Shown here: positions 48,392-59,661 of the stretch, piece by piece | Position numbering within the stretch: the stretch's first letter is position 1 | Layout of the letters: every line of letters begins with the position of its first letter | DNA from: Loxodes magnus | Taxonomy: Eukaryota > Ciliophora > Karyorelictea > Loxodida > Loxodidae | Length of the DNA stretch: 64,000 nt | Reading direction: 5' to 3' | NCBI GenBank assembly: GCA_946699065.1 | Contig: CAMPDV010000087.1 | Location: forward strand, 248,001 to 312,000 | Translations under genes and position numbers: made by a program | Notes under the pieces: generated by a model | Databases searched by the model: none | Told to the model about the DNA's origin: nothing | Seen by the model: the letters and a program-made list of their open reading frames with translations, nothing else

Positions 48392-50590
48392 TCATAGCTT
48401 TTCTCTCAAAAACATTCTAGGCCAATCTTTTTTTGATGGCACCTGTATTATTAGCTTACCTAGTCAAAAAGAGAAGTGACGGTTTAATAAAGATCGACAA
48501 CTTGTTCTTTATCCCAATAACTTTTTTAAAATGTCAAGTATCATTTTTCTGGCTACAAAGATACTTGCTTTATAACTGCTTCGAAAAGGTCTCCTACTTT
48601 ATAACTCTAATAATAATGAAATTACAGGAGCAACAGTTAATGTATAATAACATGAATATGGTGGATAACCGTGAGGCACATACACTCTTATGTTAATATT
48701 ATTAACTTTATTCCATTTCCCTTAAGATTGAAATACTAAATTTTGCTTTTAAGTTGAAAATTCTGTATTCTCATATCCAGTTTCATGAAAAATTGGAGAA
48801 CTTGCTATTTGATTCCTTAGAATTTAATCAGCATCTTCAGTTTTCAACTAAGATATAATAATATGAGAAGTTTGTTCTGGTTCTGTAAACATGAATTAAC
48901 TAGTATTTTAAGCACTAGTTGGAAATACCTATGAAGGAACTGTTTGAACTTACTAGTCAGCATTACTTGTAGGGGATTTGGAAAAATTAGTTAACAGTAC
49001 TTCTAATTTTTCTATCCTTTACGCAAGTTATTTATTTGCTTTTATCATTTCTCTCTAAGTCTGCTTTTTTTCAACAATTTCATTTTCTTCATTGTTTATT
49101 TAGTATTTTTCTCTTGATGAACCCTTGCTGTAAAGTTTTTTACGATCTTATTCGAGACTTTGCTCTTGAGTAGGACTCTCATTTAACTAATTTCGTTGAA
49201 TGTCTTTAGGAGTTGATTTCTAAGTATTTTATTCAGATTCAGATTCTGTTTCACTCTTAACAGATTCAAGAAATGGCTTGCTTCTTTCTAAAATTTCTTT
49301 TCTTTTCTTTTCAAGTTCTTAGAAATCTAAAAGTTTAGACTAGCTCTAAGTCTTGGTTGTTTTTCTTTTTTGTTTTTTTAGATTATCTATTTCATTTTCT
49401 AAATTTTCTATTTCTTTTTAGAATTCATTTGTTTCAAATTCTGGTAAAAGAAAAGAAGGATTTTTGGAATTTAATCGTGAAATTTCAGTAGGTTATACTC
49501 CTTCAAATGACTTGTTTTTCAAATAATTACTCTTGCTGCTTACTGATTCAGGGATTATAAAAGGATTTTTATCTGCTTGTGACTGCTACAAATGCTAAAA
49601 AGAACTTTTATTTTTTGAATTAGGACTCTACTTTTAGTCTTAACTTATTTTAAGGTATGAACTTGATAAGTTTTATTAATCTTCCCTTTCTTTTTTCTTT
49701 TTGCTGCTTTCTTTCTTTTGTGAGGGCTTATCTTTTACTATCGAAGCTTCTTAATCTCTTTGCTAGATATTAGAATTTTATTTTTTTGATAAAGCAAAGT
49801 TTAATGCAATGTCTTACTCTTGAATAAAAGGAAAATCTTAAGGTATATCCAAGTCTATTATCTACGTTCGAATTAAGGATTCAACTTCTTGAGCTTATGG
49901 AGAACTCTAGTTGCTGATTTCAGTGGAGGAATATCTTTTAAGATTTGATGAAAGTCTATTAACTGTTCTGTTGATTTGCTATATCTAGCTTTGAATAATA
50001 TTAAGTTTTTAGTCAAGAATATGATTTTTATTTTTCTAAATAAGCTTAATTTGAGCTAATGCATCTTAATAGTAAATTTCTAGTTAATTTTTTAGATGAA
50101 TATATTTGTTATCTACATCTTCAAATGCATGATTCACGTTTAACTAAAGCTATGATTTATAATTCATTAGCATTTCCTAGTTAGAAAGCTACTTCTAGAG
50201 AGCATTTTCCAACCTTTTCAAAGTGCTTTGTGTTGATGTAATATATTACTTTTATTAGGAGTTTGACCTTTAATTAGAAGAACTTTGGGGTATCTTACCA
50301 TATTAATGCTAATTTTGATTATACAACTACTCGTTATAAAGGAGATTTTAATCAAAAGATCTTTCTTGGAAAGCCTTTCTATCATATGAATTATGAGGCT
50401 ACCCTTTATATTTTTATGCTTTCTTACTACTCTTTTTATATTAGTTGCTAACTGTATCCATCTCACTTTCCTCACTTTCTAACCCTTCTTCTAGAAATTT
50501 ATCATGCTTATTAATAAATTAAGACTAAGCTTGTTCTGAAATTAATTAAGATTCTTGATTCCGTTAAAAGGAGTAATTCCTTGAACTCAT
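48392..50590 (-). CDS. Coiled-coil protein with C-terminal ubiquitin-like/RA-type fold (720 aa)
   Basis: Three exons (50590-48626, 48606-48460, 48442-48392) with 19- and 17-nt introns. Start MSSRNYSFQRNQESQLISEQ. Residues 1-590 are Gln/Ser/Lys-rich with coiled coils (about 115-190, KRLENALQKQLSNQEML...; about 410-450 EKEIENLENEID-like; about 545-570). The last 120 residues form a compact domain: NINIRVYVPHGYPPYSCYYT, LTVAPSYKVGDLFEAVIKQ, then across intron 2 PSKKDWPRMFLREKL. A strand-turn-strand, helix, strand order ending in F-L-R-E is typical of ubiquitin-fold RA/FERM-F1 modules, suggesting binding to a small GTPase or membrane partner. This is inference from pattern. TGA 48394-48392 is the stop; TGA within GGCCAG...PEKWYL reads as Trp. 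Confidence 0.75.
48443..48459 (-). other. 17-nt intron (intron 2 of the ubiquitin-fold protein)
   Basis: Minus-strand sequence GTAAGCTAATAATACAG; splicing joins SLFDQ to VPSKKDWPRMFLREKL and the stop. Confidence 0.8.
48607..48625 (-). other. 19-nt intron (intron 1 of the ubiquitin-fold protein)
   Basis: Minus-strand sequence GTAATTTCATTATTATTAG; splicing joins LTVAP to SYKVGDLFEAV. Confidence 0.8.
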
Positions 50591-52232
50591 TTTAAGTAAT
50601 TAATTAAGAGTAAGAAAATTAAAGCTTCAAATATAATTTAAATTTAGCTATATCTATTTTTATTGTACTCTATATCATTGTCTATATTATATCACTATTA
50701 GCGTCTCTTATTTTCCTCTTATACTTATCTTTACCATTTTGCATTATACTATGCTTTTTGATGCTCTTATATTGTTTATTTATTTGTATAATTAATTTTT
50801 GGTTTGAATATTAAAGTTTGCTAATATTTAAATTATTAGAATATTGGATTAGATGAGAGATAAAATATAGAAAAGTAACAAATTTAATAAATTATAATAG
50901 ATATAAAGGATATAAGCACTAAAAGAAATGAATAAGTATCAAAAAAAGAAGAATTATTATACTATTTACACTAATTAATTAAAATAAGCATCATACACTA
51001 TCAAGTCTTAAAAAGCCTAATTTTAATTACTTTCATTGAAAATTATCATTAGCAATATATCCTAAAAGTAATTAAAAAAACTAGCTATTTTAGAAAATAA
51101 ATGTAGTTAAATTTATAAAAAAGAATATATAATCAAAATTATTAAAATAGAAGCTTTAAAAATATTTTATATTAGCTAGGTTTAAATTATCTTAAAACTA
51201 AATTAAATTTTAAAAAATAGAATATAAAAGGTAAAATATTAATAAAATTTTCAAAGTCATTGAAGAATTAAAGCAAGGCTTTAAAAAACTTATTTGCTAT
51301 TAATTTAGATTTATAAGCAGTTTTAAAACTTTTAAAATAATATTTAAATAAGAAAAATATTTTCTGAATAATTTCACAAAACAATAGTTAAAATAGCACT
51401 TCAAATTTTAATTAGCTAAGTATTAAATTTTGAAATTACCATCCATCCATTATTTATTAATCTGACCTTTTATATCTGGAAATTATTTCTTTATAAAGAA
51501 TATTTTTCGATTAATCAAAAATTGGAAATTCGCTTAACCTACTTATCTCTACATTATACTAAATAATCATTTTTTAATTTTAAATTATTTTAAAGTTAAA
51601 ATAATTAAAAAATAATGCTTTTTTACATAATATACTAAATAAACTTTTCTTATCTTTTTAAAGCAGCTTTACTTTAAGGTAAAGCAGTAAATTTAAATAT
51701 AAAGCTTTTAAAAGTAAGCTATATTCCTTATTTAAATATAATATTAATATTGGATTGATAATAAAACTAAGGAAAATTGAAACTTATACAATCTTGGAAA
51801 GTTAAGGGTGCTTGAATACGATAAATATATATATAAATGGTTTATTATGTGATTTAATGCTTATGAGATAAATTATTTTATTCTAACTACAGTTGTAAGA
51901 AAATCATGATTCTTTTATTATATAAATTGATTATTGTTGATATCAACTTAATTTGAAGCAACTTAAGAAAAGAAATAGTTTCGCTTAGTAAATAGTATAA
52001 ACTTAGTACTTTTAACTTCTTTGGTTAGTCTTCTTTCTTGAAAATGTTAAATCCTTATTTACTTTCTACAGTTTTAAAGATAACATTTGAAAGTAAATTA
52101 ATTGAGTAAAAGAATAAGTTAATTTAGCAGTTAAACAAGAGAGATTAGTAAAGGATATGAGAGTCCATTAAATAATATAGTTGTATTTTCTTATGAAATT
52201 TAAATAGCTTAAATTGGTTGTAAGGGTATAAA
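50591..52232. other. AT-rich divergent intergenic region
   Basis: 1.6 kb containing two 5' regions; long A/T runs, no gene or RNA recognised. Confidence 0.5.
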
Positions 52233-53246
52233 ATGGGTAAATGTATTTGTATATAAAAGCAAAAACACTAAGGTCGCGATGAAGAAGTCGAAGAATCTAC
52301 AAACTAGCTTGATTTATTTTAAATTTATCCTAAATTTAGGAATAGTATTGGTACATCCTAGCTTCAGTTCTGTCGCTCTAAGCCTAATTAATTTTGCTTT
52401 TCAATCGATGAAAATAGTGAAAGAATAGCGGCAAAATCTGAGGACATTCTATAAGAAGGTTGATTGACTTAGTCCAAAAATATAAGTCCTTTAAATTAGT
52501 AAATTGATTGTAAAGTTTATTGTCATGTCACTTAATCTTAATTTAGATACTACGAAAGTGAAAGCAAAGCTAAGTCTTGACATATACCAATTTACTGTCT
52601 TAACTTAGAGGATGCTTCTCATATATCTATATTTCCTTAAAACTTAAAGACAAAACAAAAAATTCTCAAATTTGAAATAAAATTAAAGCAAGATGAAATG
52701 AGTGGGGGATTCTAGACAAATAGAGAAAGCTTTTAGGCATATGATAATGATAATTTCCAATTGATTTTTGCAACAGAAGATGAAAAAACTGGAATAAAGT
52801 GGATATAAAGCCTAAATCAAGTTATAAAGCAAACACAAACACAAAATCGCAACTCTCAAAGACAAGACAGATAGAAAAACTAACTGTATAATTTTTATAA
52901 AGTTTATATCAGTAAAACACTTTTCACTTTTATCGCCAAAAATATTGATTAAAATATAAAAAATTAGATTAAATACACAAAACATAACTATAATTATATT
53001 TAGCTTAAATCATAAGCATTAGCATTCAAACATTTATCATATGCAAAATTTTAAATGTTAAAATATTAAGATTTAGATAAGATTATCTATTGTATATCTT
53101 AAGTCATAGAATTAATGGATAATAGAAAATATACAAATATTTTCAGATTTTTGCTTATAAAAAAGTATGTTTAAAATTAGTGGTTTGATTTATAGAAAAT
53201 ATTTTCTAGTTTAGAGTAATTTATTATCTTTAGCAACTAAATCTGA
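52233..53246 (+). CDS. PH-domain protein with N-terminal acylation signal (up to 337 aa)
   Basis: Begins MGKCICIQK, a pattern for N-myristoylation at Gly2 and palmitoylation at Cys4/Cys6, so membrane anchoring is likely. A pleckstrin homology domain spans about residues 75-205: ILQEGWLTQSKN opens strand 1, CKVYCHVTQSQFRYYESESK strands 2-3, AKSWHIPIYCLNLEDASHI strand 4, FQLIFATEDEKTGIKWIQSL ends with the C-terminal helix and its invariant Trp. The Trp of EGWL is written TGA, as is that of KSWHI. PH domains bind phosphoinositides or proteins. After residue about 215 the frame becomes Ile/Lys/Asn-rich and may be untranslated or interrupted by an intron; the only in-frame TGA is 53244-53246. Confidence 0.8.
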
Positions 53247-53290
53247 ATAATTTCAAAAGTTTAGTATTAATATTTATATATAAATAGATA

Positions 53291-53600
53291 GGGAGGAGCA
53301 ATCCTCTAATTGATATTGATTTATGATCTAGTACCAGAAATACCTATGGGCGAAGAACCGAACAAGAATCTTGGTAGGAGCCAAAAGAGGCGACAAAGAC
53401 TAAAGAGGCATCAATAACTTTATTAATGAAAGATGTCAGATATTAAGGTCTCTTAGGGAGTATTCTCATCATGCCCTATAGAAGACAAGACTCACAAAGG
53501 ATGCTAGCACTAAGGAAAACTTCAGAAAATAATTTTTTGGCTTTAAAAATCTTTATTATAGAGCTGCGCGCCATTGCGGCGCTACGCGCTTTCTAATCTT
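53291..53600. ncRNA. GC-rich, hairpin-dense island; candidate structured RNA or relic element
   Basis: Base content jumps from the usual AT-rich background. Complementary segments are frequent: GAGGAGCAATCCTC is a 5-bp stem closed by a GCAA tetraloop; CTAAAGAG (53400) pairs with CTCTTAG (53450), enclosing GGCATC/GATGTC; GGGAGTATTCTC...CCC forms another nested hairpin; the 3' end AGCTGCGCGCCATTGCGGCG plus TACGCGC is strongly self-complementary. Neither strand shows a recognisable protein. Sequence features of tRNA, 5S, U1-U6, SRP or RNase P RNA were not recognised. Strand and exact ends are unknown, and the region could instead be part of a PH-gene 3' UTR or a decayed repeat. Confidence 0.4.
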
Positions 53601-54192
53601 ATTTATTAATTATTTATTTATAAGATAGTATAAGCTACTTTTAATACTATATTACTGCTTTCAATTTCTTAATAAAGTTTTATATCTATCACTATCTTTT
53701 AGGTTATAAAATATAATGCTTTCATGTTCAAATCTTTACTCAATTTTTTTCAGAAACTCCTAAGTATAAAAAGTAAAATATGTCTTAATATATTAAAAAG
53801 TTTTATATTTAGCATTTATTGTTTTTGCTATCTAAATAAAAATTTAAAATCTTATTTTAGACTTTAGTGATTTAGGGCTTTATTTAAAATATCTAAATTA
53901 TTTTCTTAATAATTCAAAAGCTTGAAATGTTTAACAATGTTTCTTGTTTTTTCTCTTATAAAGAGATAAAAATAAAGTTAAGCTGCTTAAGCTTTTAAAC
54001 ATAATATAAAAGCTTATTTCTTTAGATAGCTTTTTAACTTGTATTTGTTAAATAGTCTACAGTAATTTAGAAAGATAAAAGCCTATATTAGTACTAAAGC
54101 TTATGTTGGCAAAATTTGAATAAAAACCAAACTTATATGATTAAAGGTTTCCTATCTAATTATTGAAGTTTATAGCTTAATAAGTTTTATAA
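53601..54192. other. AT-rich 5' region of VPS11
   Basis: Background AT-rich sequence with no further gene seen. Confidence 0.5.
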
Positions 54193-57042
54193 ATGGCGCA
54201 TAGTCAATGGAAAAGGTTTTAATTCTTTGAAAGCGAAATTATAAACATTGACGTATTGCGCGAAAAATTTGATGTGAATGATTTTAAGAATGTTATATAC
54301 TTAAACAATTTATACTATCTAGGAACTCAAGACGGGGTGATCGTTATCTATAGTGATAAAGAGAAGAAAATAGTTAATACTTTTAAGGCTTTCAATACTC
54401 TATAAGGATTACTATTTTTACAAAAAAGTAGCCTGCTAAGTATGATAATAACATTAGGAATAGACTTAGAGGGACAAAACAAAAATTGCTTCATTAAAAT
54501 ATGAGATACAAATGGAATTCAAATAAAAGAAATGCTTGTTTCTGATTCTAAGAATATCAAAAAAGTTAATTGCTTTACATGCTCTCCAGACTTGAATATT
54601 ATTGCTATAGGCCTAGAATCTGGAGTTATTTTAGTGTATAGAGGAAGATTTGGAGTAAAAGGAGATAGAATTATTAAAGAGAAATTACTGTAGTACTCAT
54701 AGAAAGTTCCAATTACTAACATTTATATTCTATAGAAAAAGCATAAGCCTATTCTATTTGTCAGCACTATTTCTTAAATTTCTAGCTTTACACTTGAAGA
54801 TTAAAACGAAACACATGCTTTATTATGTGATGAAGGTTGCGCTTTTTAATGTTGTTGCTTAAACATTAAAAATGGTTGGCTCGTTGCTGCAATGGCGAGT
54901 AAGGAAGTTGTAAACGTATTTGAAGCAGATCATTTAATAAGAAGTTGAAGCTTTGAAGGAGATAAGACTTGCATAGCCAGTTATAATAACCACTTGATTA
55001 TAGTAGCATTTGTGAAGGGAATCAGCTAAGTTACAATAGTTGATGTTGTCAATAAATTTATTACTTATCAGACTACTTTAAGCCATGTTGAAAATATAAT
55101 ATGTGATGAAGATGGAATTCATATAATCAGCAAAGGCTAAAAAGGCGAAATTGTTTACTAAAAATTGATTGAAAAAGATATAAAAACTAAGCTAACTATG
55201 CTTTATAAAAAGAATGCATACGAACTTGCTTCTAATATTGCTAAAGAGGCGAACTATCCTGAAAATGAACTAAAGGCCATTGATAAGATGCATGCTGATT
55301 ATTTATTCAATAAGAAAGACTACGACTCTGCTGTTGAATATTATAGAAGGACTATAGGATATTTGGAAGCAAGTTATGTAATACTAAAATTTTTAGACAA
55401 CCAGCTTATATTTTATCTAACAATGTATTTAGAAGGGCTACATTAGTAAACTTAAGTAGAAGTCACAAAGGATCATAGCGCTTTATTGCTTAACTGCTAT
55501 GTTCAAATTAATGATTTATAGAGATTCTTTAATTTCATGGAAGCTTATCCTAAAAGAGAACAGATATGTGACCTTGCTATCTAAATTTGCTTATAATGCA
55601 AGAATTTTGATCTTGCTTTGAAACTGGCAGATTAGTCAAAAAGGCATTTTATCTATGTGCGAATTTTAATAGACGAATTATAAAAGTATGAAGATGCTTT
55701 TTAATATGTCCTGAATTAAATTGAATATCCAGAATAGACCGCTTAAATATTCAAAGAATTGGGATAAAAAATGATGAGGAATTACCCTGAACATACTTTT
55801 AAGGTAGTTTAGGCTATATTTAATCGAATAGACTGAACCGTAAATATTGATTAGCCTATGTACACAAATCCAGAAAAAATTTACTAGACACAGAAATAAT
55901 AAGAATAGCAGCTGCAGTAGATATAGCAGAAATAGCAGTAGCTTTAATAGTAGCAAAAGCTTAAATAAATGTAAAGATCATCTGAAAAAAAAATGCCTAC
56001 AACACCTTCATCAGAATTCGGATCTAACACAATACCAAGTCATAAGCAATACGCAGACTGTGTTCTTTCAATATTTATGAATCATTAGTAGTACTATGGA
56101 TAACTTCTTAGTAGCATGATAAACAAAAATCCTAACATAAACACTTACTTCTATTCTAAATTAGTTGAATATTACCTGATGCAACGTAAGTTAATAAAAT
56201 AAGAGTTGCTTAGCTCTAAATAATAAGATTTAAAAACTGAGCATATTGAACTTATGGAGAAAAAATAGTAAATAGATGGAAATTTAAGAAGTCTAATAGA
56301 AAAGAATCAAAACTGGTAGGATATTAATCATCTTTTAATGCTCTTTAAAATGCATGACTTTTAGGAAGGAATTTTAATGTTATCCCATCTTTTCGATAAT
56401 ACATAGGAACTTCTTAATCACTATATGAAGCAAAAAGACTATGCTTCTATTTTAAATTTATGTCTTAAATAAGAGGATTAGGATCTCTGAATATAAGTAC
56501 TTACTTACTTTAGTGAAGTTGGAGGATAAGAATCTTAAGTATACATTATGCAGATTCTTTAAAAGGTTTAATGACTTTCTCCACTTATAGTTCTAGAAAT
56601 TCTATCCAAAAACACCTCTATCGAGCTTTAAGTTGTTAAGCATTATTTAAAGATGAAAATTTAGCAAGATAAAGCAGAAATTGAGAGTCACTAAAGAGAG
56701 ATTGCTCACAATAAAGAATTAAAAGAAGAACTTCTATAGTAAATTGCTAATCTTAAAGAAAAGCCAATAGTATTTCAGTAAACCTAATGCAATCTATGTG
56801 AGAGGAAACTAACTTTTCCAAGTACTAATTTTATGTGCGGACATTAATATCATCAAAGATGTCTTATCGAGACTCATAAACAATGTACTCAATGCAAAGG
56901 TTAAATTCAGCAAATAACTGAGAGGAAAAAATAGCTTGATTAGCTTAAAGATAAGCAAGAAGAATTCTTCAAAGAACTAATTGGAAGTAGTGACAAATTT
57001 CAGATAGTCGCAAAATATTTTTCGAGAGGTTTCGTGGAATGA
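54193..57042 (+). CDS. VPS11: VPS11, subunit of HOPS/CORVET tethering complexes (949 aa)
   Basis: Core subunit that tethers endosomes, lysosomes or vacuoles before SNARE fusion. Start MAHSQWKRFQFFESEIINID matches the family start. Residues 1-340 form the beta-propeller (NVIYLNNLYYLGTQDGVIVI, NCFIKIWDTNG, IAIGLESGVILVYRGRFG), then an alpha-solenoid with YDSAVEYYRRTIGYLEASYV typical of VPS11. A Gln-rich insert of about 30 residues lies near 560-590. The C-terminal RING-H2 reads CNLCERKLTFPSTNFMCGHQ, YHQRC and CTQCKG; the end, ELIGSSDKFQIVAKYFSRGF, matches the conserved tail and stops at TGA 57040-57042. Several TGA in conserved strands read as Trp. No intron is needed. Confidence 0.96.
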
Positions 57043-57953
57043 CAACAATTCACTGTACTTGCTTAAATTTAAAAATATTAATAGCTTATAAGCAAATTAT
57101 TTAAAGCTTAAAATTATTATTCTTCCATTTATCTTTTAGATTTATTTTCTTTAAAATAATAACTTTGCAAAAGAGCAAAATCATAAAATATAACTATGAA
57201 TAAATTTAGCACTAAAGCTACATACTAGCTTATGTAGAAGATCTATTTTAATATAACTAAATAAGTATGCCTAAGGTACTATTTTATTGATTTAAACTAC
57301 TTATTCCTTATAAATCCTTAGTAAATTTATTATGTTTTAAGTATTATTTAATTTTATAATTCCTTACATTTTATAGTACTATATTTACTATTTTTCCTTA
57401 AAATAATTAAATAGATATAAATGAAATAACTTAATATAAAATTATGAAATAAGTATGACAATTTGTAAGTGATTAAAATTAAGGTTTTGATAATATATGC
57501 TAAAATTATAAATTGATAAATGAATCCATTCCACTTAATTACTTATATACTCCACTAAATGATTTCTGCTTTTATTTGCCTTTGAAATTAAAAAAGTTAT
57601 TTAATATTTTATTTTAATTTTTGCTCTTGAAGGTTTTTATTATTTTTATGGCCTTTACTTAACTTTTTATGATACCAATATTTATTGAATGTCATAACGT
57701 TAATATTTTAATAGCTCAATTGTCAAAATATATGGTAGCGACTTTTAATGCTTTTAGCAACTAAAATTAATCAGGATTATACATTTCTACTTTAAATAGT
57801 CTTTTATGTATTAATTGAAATAGAATTTATATAGCCTCAAATAAGTAATTTAATCTAAATTAAATATATCAAATGTAATATTAAGATTTCGAGTTAGCTA
57901 ATTATAATTTGAATTTAAATCATTTACCATAATAATTAAAAAAACCTATTATA
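57043..57953. other. AT-rich tail-to-tail spacer
   Basis: About 900 bp, no gene or structured element recognised. Confidence 0.5.
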
Positions 57954-59529
57954 TCATATATTTTTTTGTAGCTCTGAGTAAAGTTTTTGTCTCTCTTTAT
58001 GAAATTTATCCTTACTTAAGCGTTTATTTACTTCTTTAGAATAATTAAAAGCCTGAATAATACCTTACTTTCTTTAGGGATTTAATTTTAGTTTTGTCAG
58101 CTACTCCAAGATTGAAATCCTTTGGAACTGTTCTTTCATATTTTCAGTCTTTTCCTTAGAACTTTTAAATAGCATTATCTTTATAATCATTATTTTACTA
58201 AGCTTTTTGGAATCTATGCAAATGATTATGCAAACCTTATACTTAATACTAAGCTTAGTTATTTATTCTTTAGGAATCATAATCATTAATTTAAGGATGA
58301 AAAACGCACTACTCATAACTTAGATCTACATATTCTTTCATTTTCTAATAAAGCTTTTATTCTTTTATTTAATTTCATTTTTCTTATCTATTCAGAAAAT
58401 TTTCTTATACTTTTTTTTCTAAGATAGGATTCTTTATTTTAGCAGTCTAATTAAAGAGATCACTTTATATTTAATTTTATCTAAGTTCTTTTATTTTTTT
58501 TTCTCTTTTGTTTTTTTATTACAAATGGGTTTTGTAAAGTAACTCTCATCTAGGAATTTTATTTCCATAACTATCTTAAAGAATATTTTAAGAAGCTAAT
58601 ACTTTTGACATAAAATTTATTTTAGGCTTAAAATCTTAATCAGTGCCAATCTTACTAGGCTTTTACATCTTATTTTAAGTCAGTCTTTAAAAAGAAGGTT
58701 CCAATTTCTAAGCTATTCGTAATGACTTTTCGGAAAGTTTAGGCTAGAATGATTCCTAATCAAAACTTTTATCAAGTATAAAACTTTTTGTTGTAGTAAG
58801 ATGCTTTGATTTGTAATTTCTAGATATTGGATTAATTTCAGGATGATATGAAAACTCCTAGATTAGTTTACTAGCAAAATTTTACTTTTTTTGCTAGTAA
58901 TATTTGGTAAAACCATTTAATCTATCAAATATTTCACCATCTCGCTGAATTTAGCTCTCTTTGGTGTTTATGGCAGGTCTTGCAGTTTATGCTTATCTAA
59001 TTTACAAATTCTCCATAGACTAAAGTCTCTCAGATTTTTTGATTCCTTCTTCAAGAAGTCTGTCTTCGATTTTTAAAGATCTCTTTCCTTCTGTTAAAGT
59101 CTATGAATAAGGGTTAATTTAAGGAATCTCTTAAATATTTTACATTTCTTACTCTCATAAGGTTTGTATTTGCTGTTATAGCTTTTGCTCTTTAATAGTC
59201 TATTGAAAATTTAACCTATTAATGACATCTTCTTTTTTAACTCTATGAAAGCTAGATTTACTTATCGCTTTTTATTAGGTTTCTTTATTTCCTTTCAATC
59301 TTCTATTTTCAAAAGATTTTTACTCCAAATTGCTTTCATTAGTCAGATTGTTATAACTCAAATTTATTTTCTACTAATCTCTATCAAAGGAAGAATTATT
59401 TGGCTAGATATTTTTTAAAGTAGAGGATTGATTTTAAGAAGTAAGGTAGGAAGTAGATGATAGCATTGTATAATTTTTTTGAATAAAGTTAGAGGCTTTC
59501 GATAAAAGCTACTAATGATTCTTTTTCAT
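57954..59529 (-). CDS. Orphan basic coiled-coil protein with repeated F-x-P-x-I-N motifs (519 aa)
   Basis: Exons 59529-58069 and 58052-57954 around a 16-nt intron. Start MKKNHQQLLSKASNFIQKNY. The motif F/Y-x-P-x-I-N recurs (SYHPEINPISR, DFKPKINFMSK, CVFHPQINDYD), spaced by coiled coils rich in Lys, Gln and Arg (LYKTHLQQKNKREKKIKELR). Proteins with repeated phenylalanine-proline-Ile-Asn motifs of this sort are frequent in ciliates and apicomplexans and often sit on microtubule structures; that role is only suggested. After splicing, YSKEVNKRLSKDKFHKERQK leads to TGA 57956-57954. Without splicing the frame drifts past the conserved end. Confidence 0.75.
58053..58068 (-). other. 16-nt intron, the shortest in the window
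   Basis: Minus-strand sequence GTAAGGTATTATTCAG between KIKSLKK and AFNYSKEVNK. Confidence 0.8.
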
Positions 59530-59661
59530 TTAAATGCTTATTATTGATAATCAATTAACATTTATTAGATACTTTCACTATATATCTAGTATCCCTTCTT
59601 TATTCTAGAAAATATTACCTTTGTTCTCTTCAATTCATTGCTTACTAGGTACTAGAAGAGT

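Noticed and set aside
48433-48696. An 88-codon standard-code frame on the plus strand with no TAA/TAG and a perfect 8-bp inverted repeat (CAAGTATC...GATACTTG), first taken for a foreign gene or structured RNA
   Set aside because: The minus strand carries the spliced C-terminal domain of the ubiquitin-fold protein through exactly this interval; the plus-strand frame is its shadow and the inverted repeat is incidental.
55678-56080. Two overlapping short frames on opposite strands near 55.7-56.1 kb
   Set aside because: Both are shadows of VPS11, including its glutamine-rich insert.
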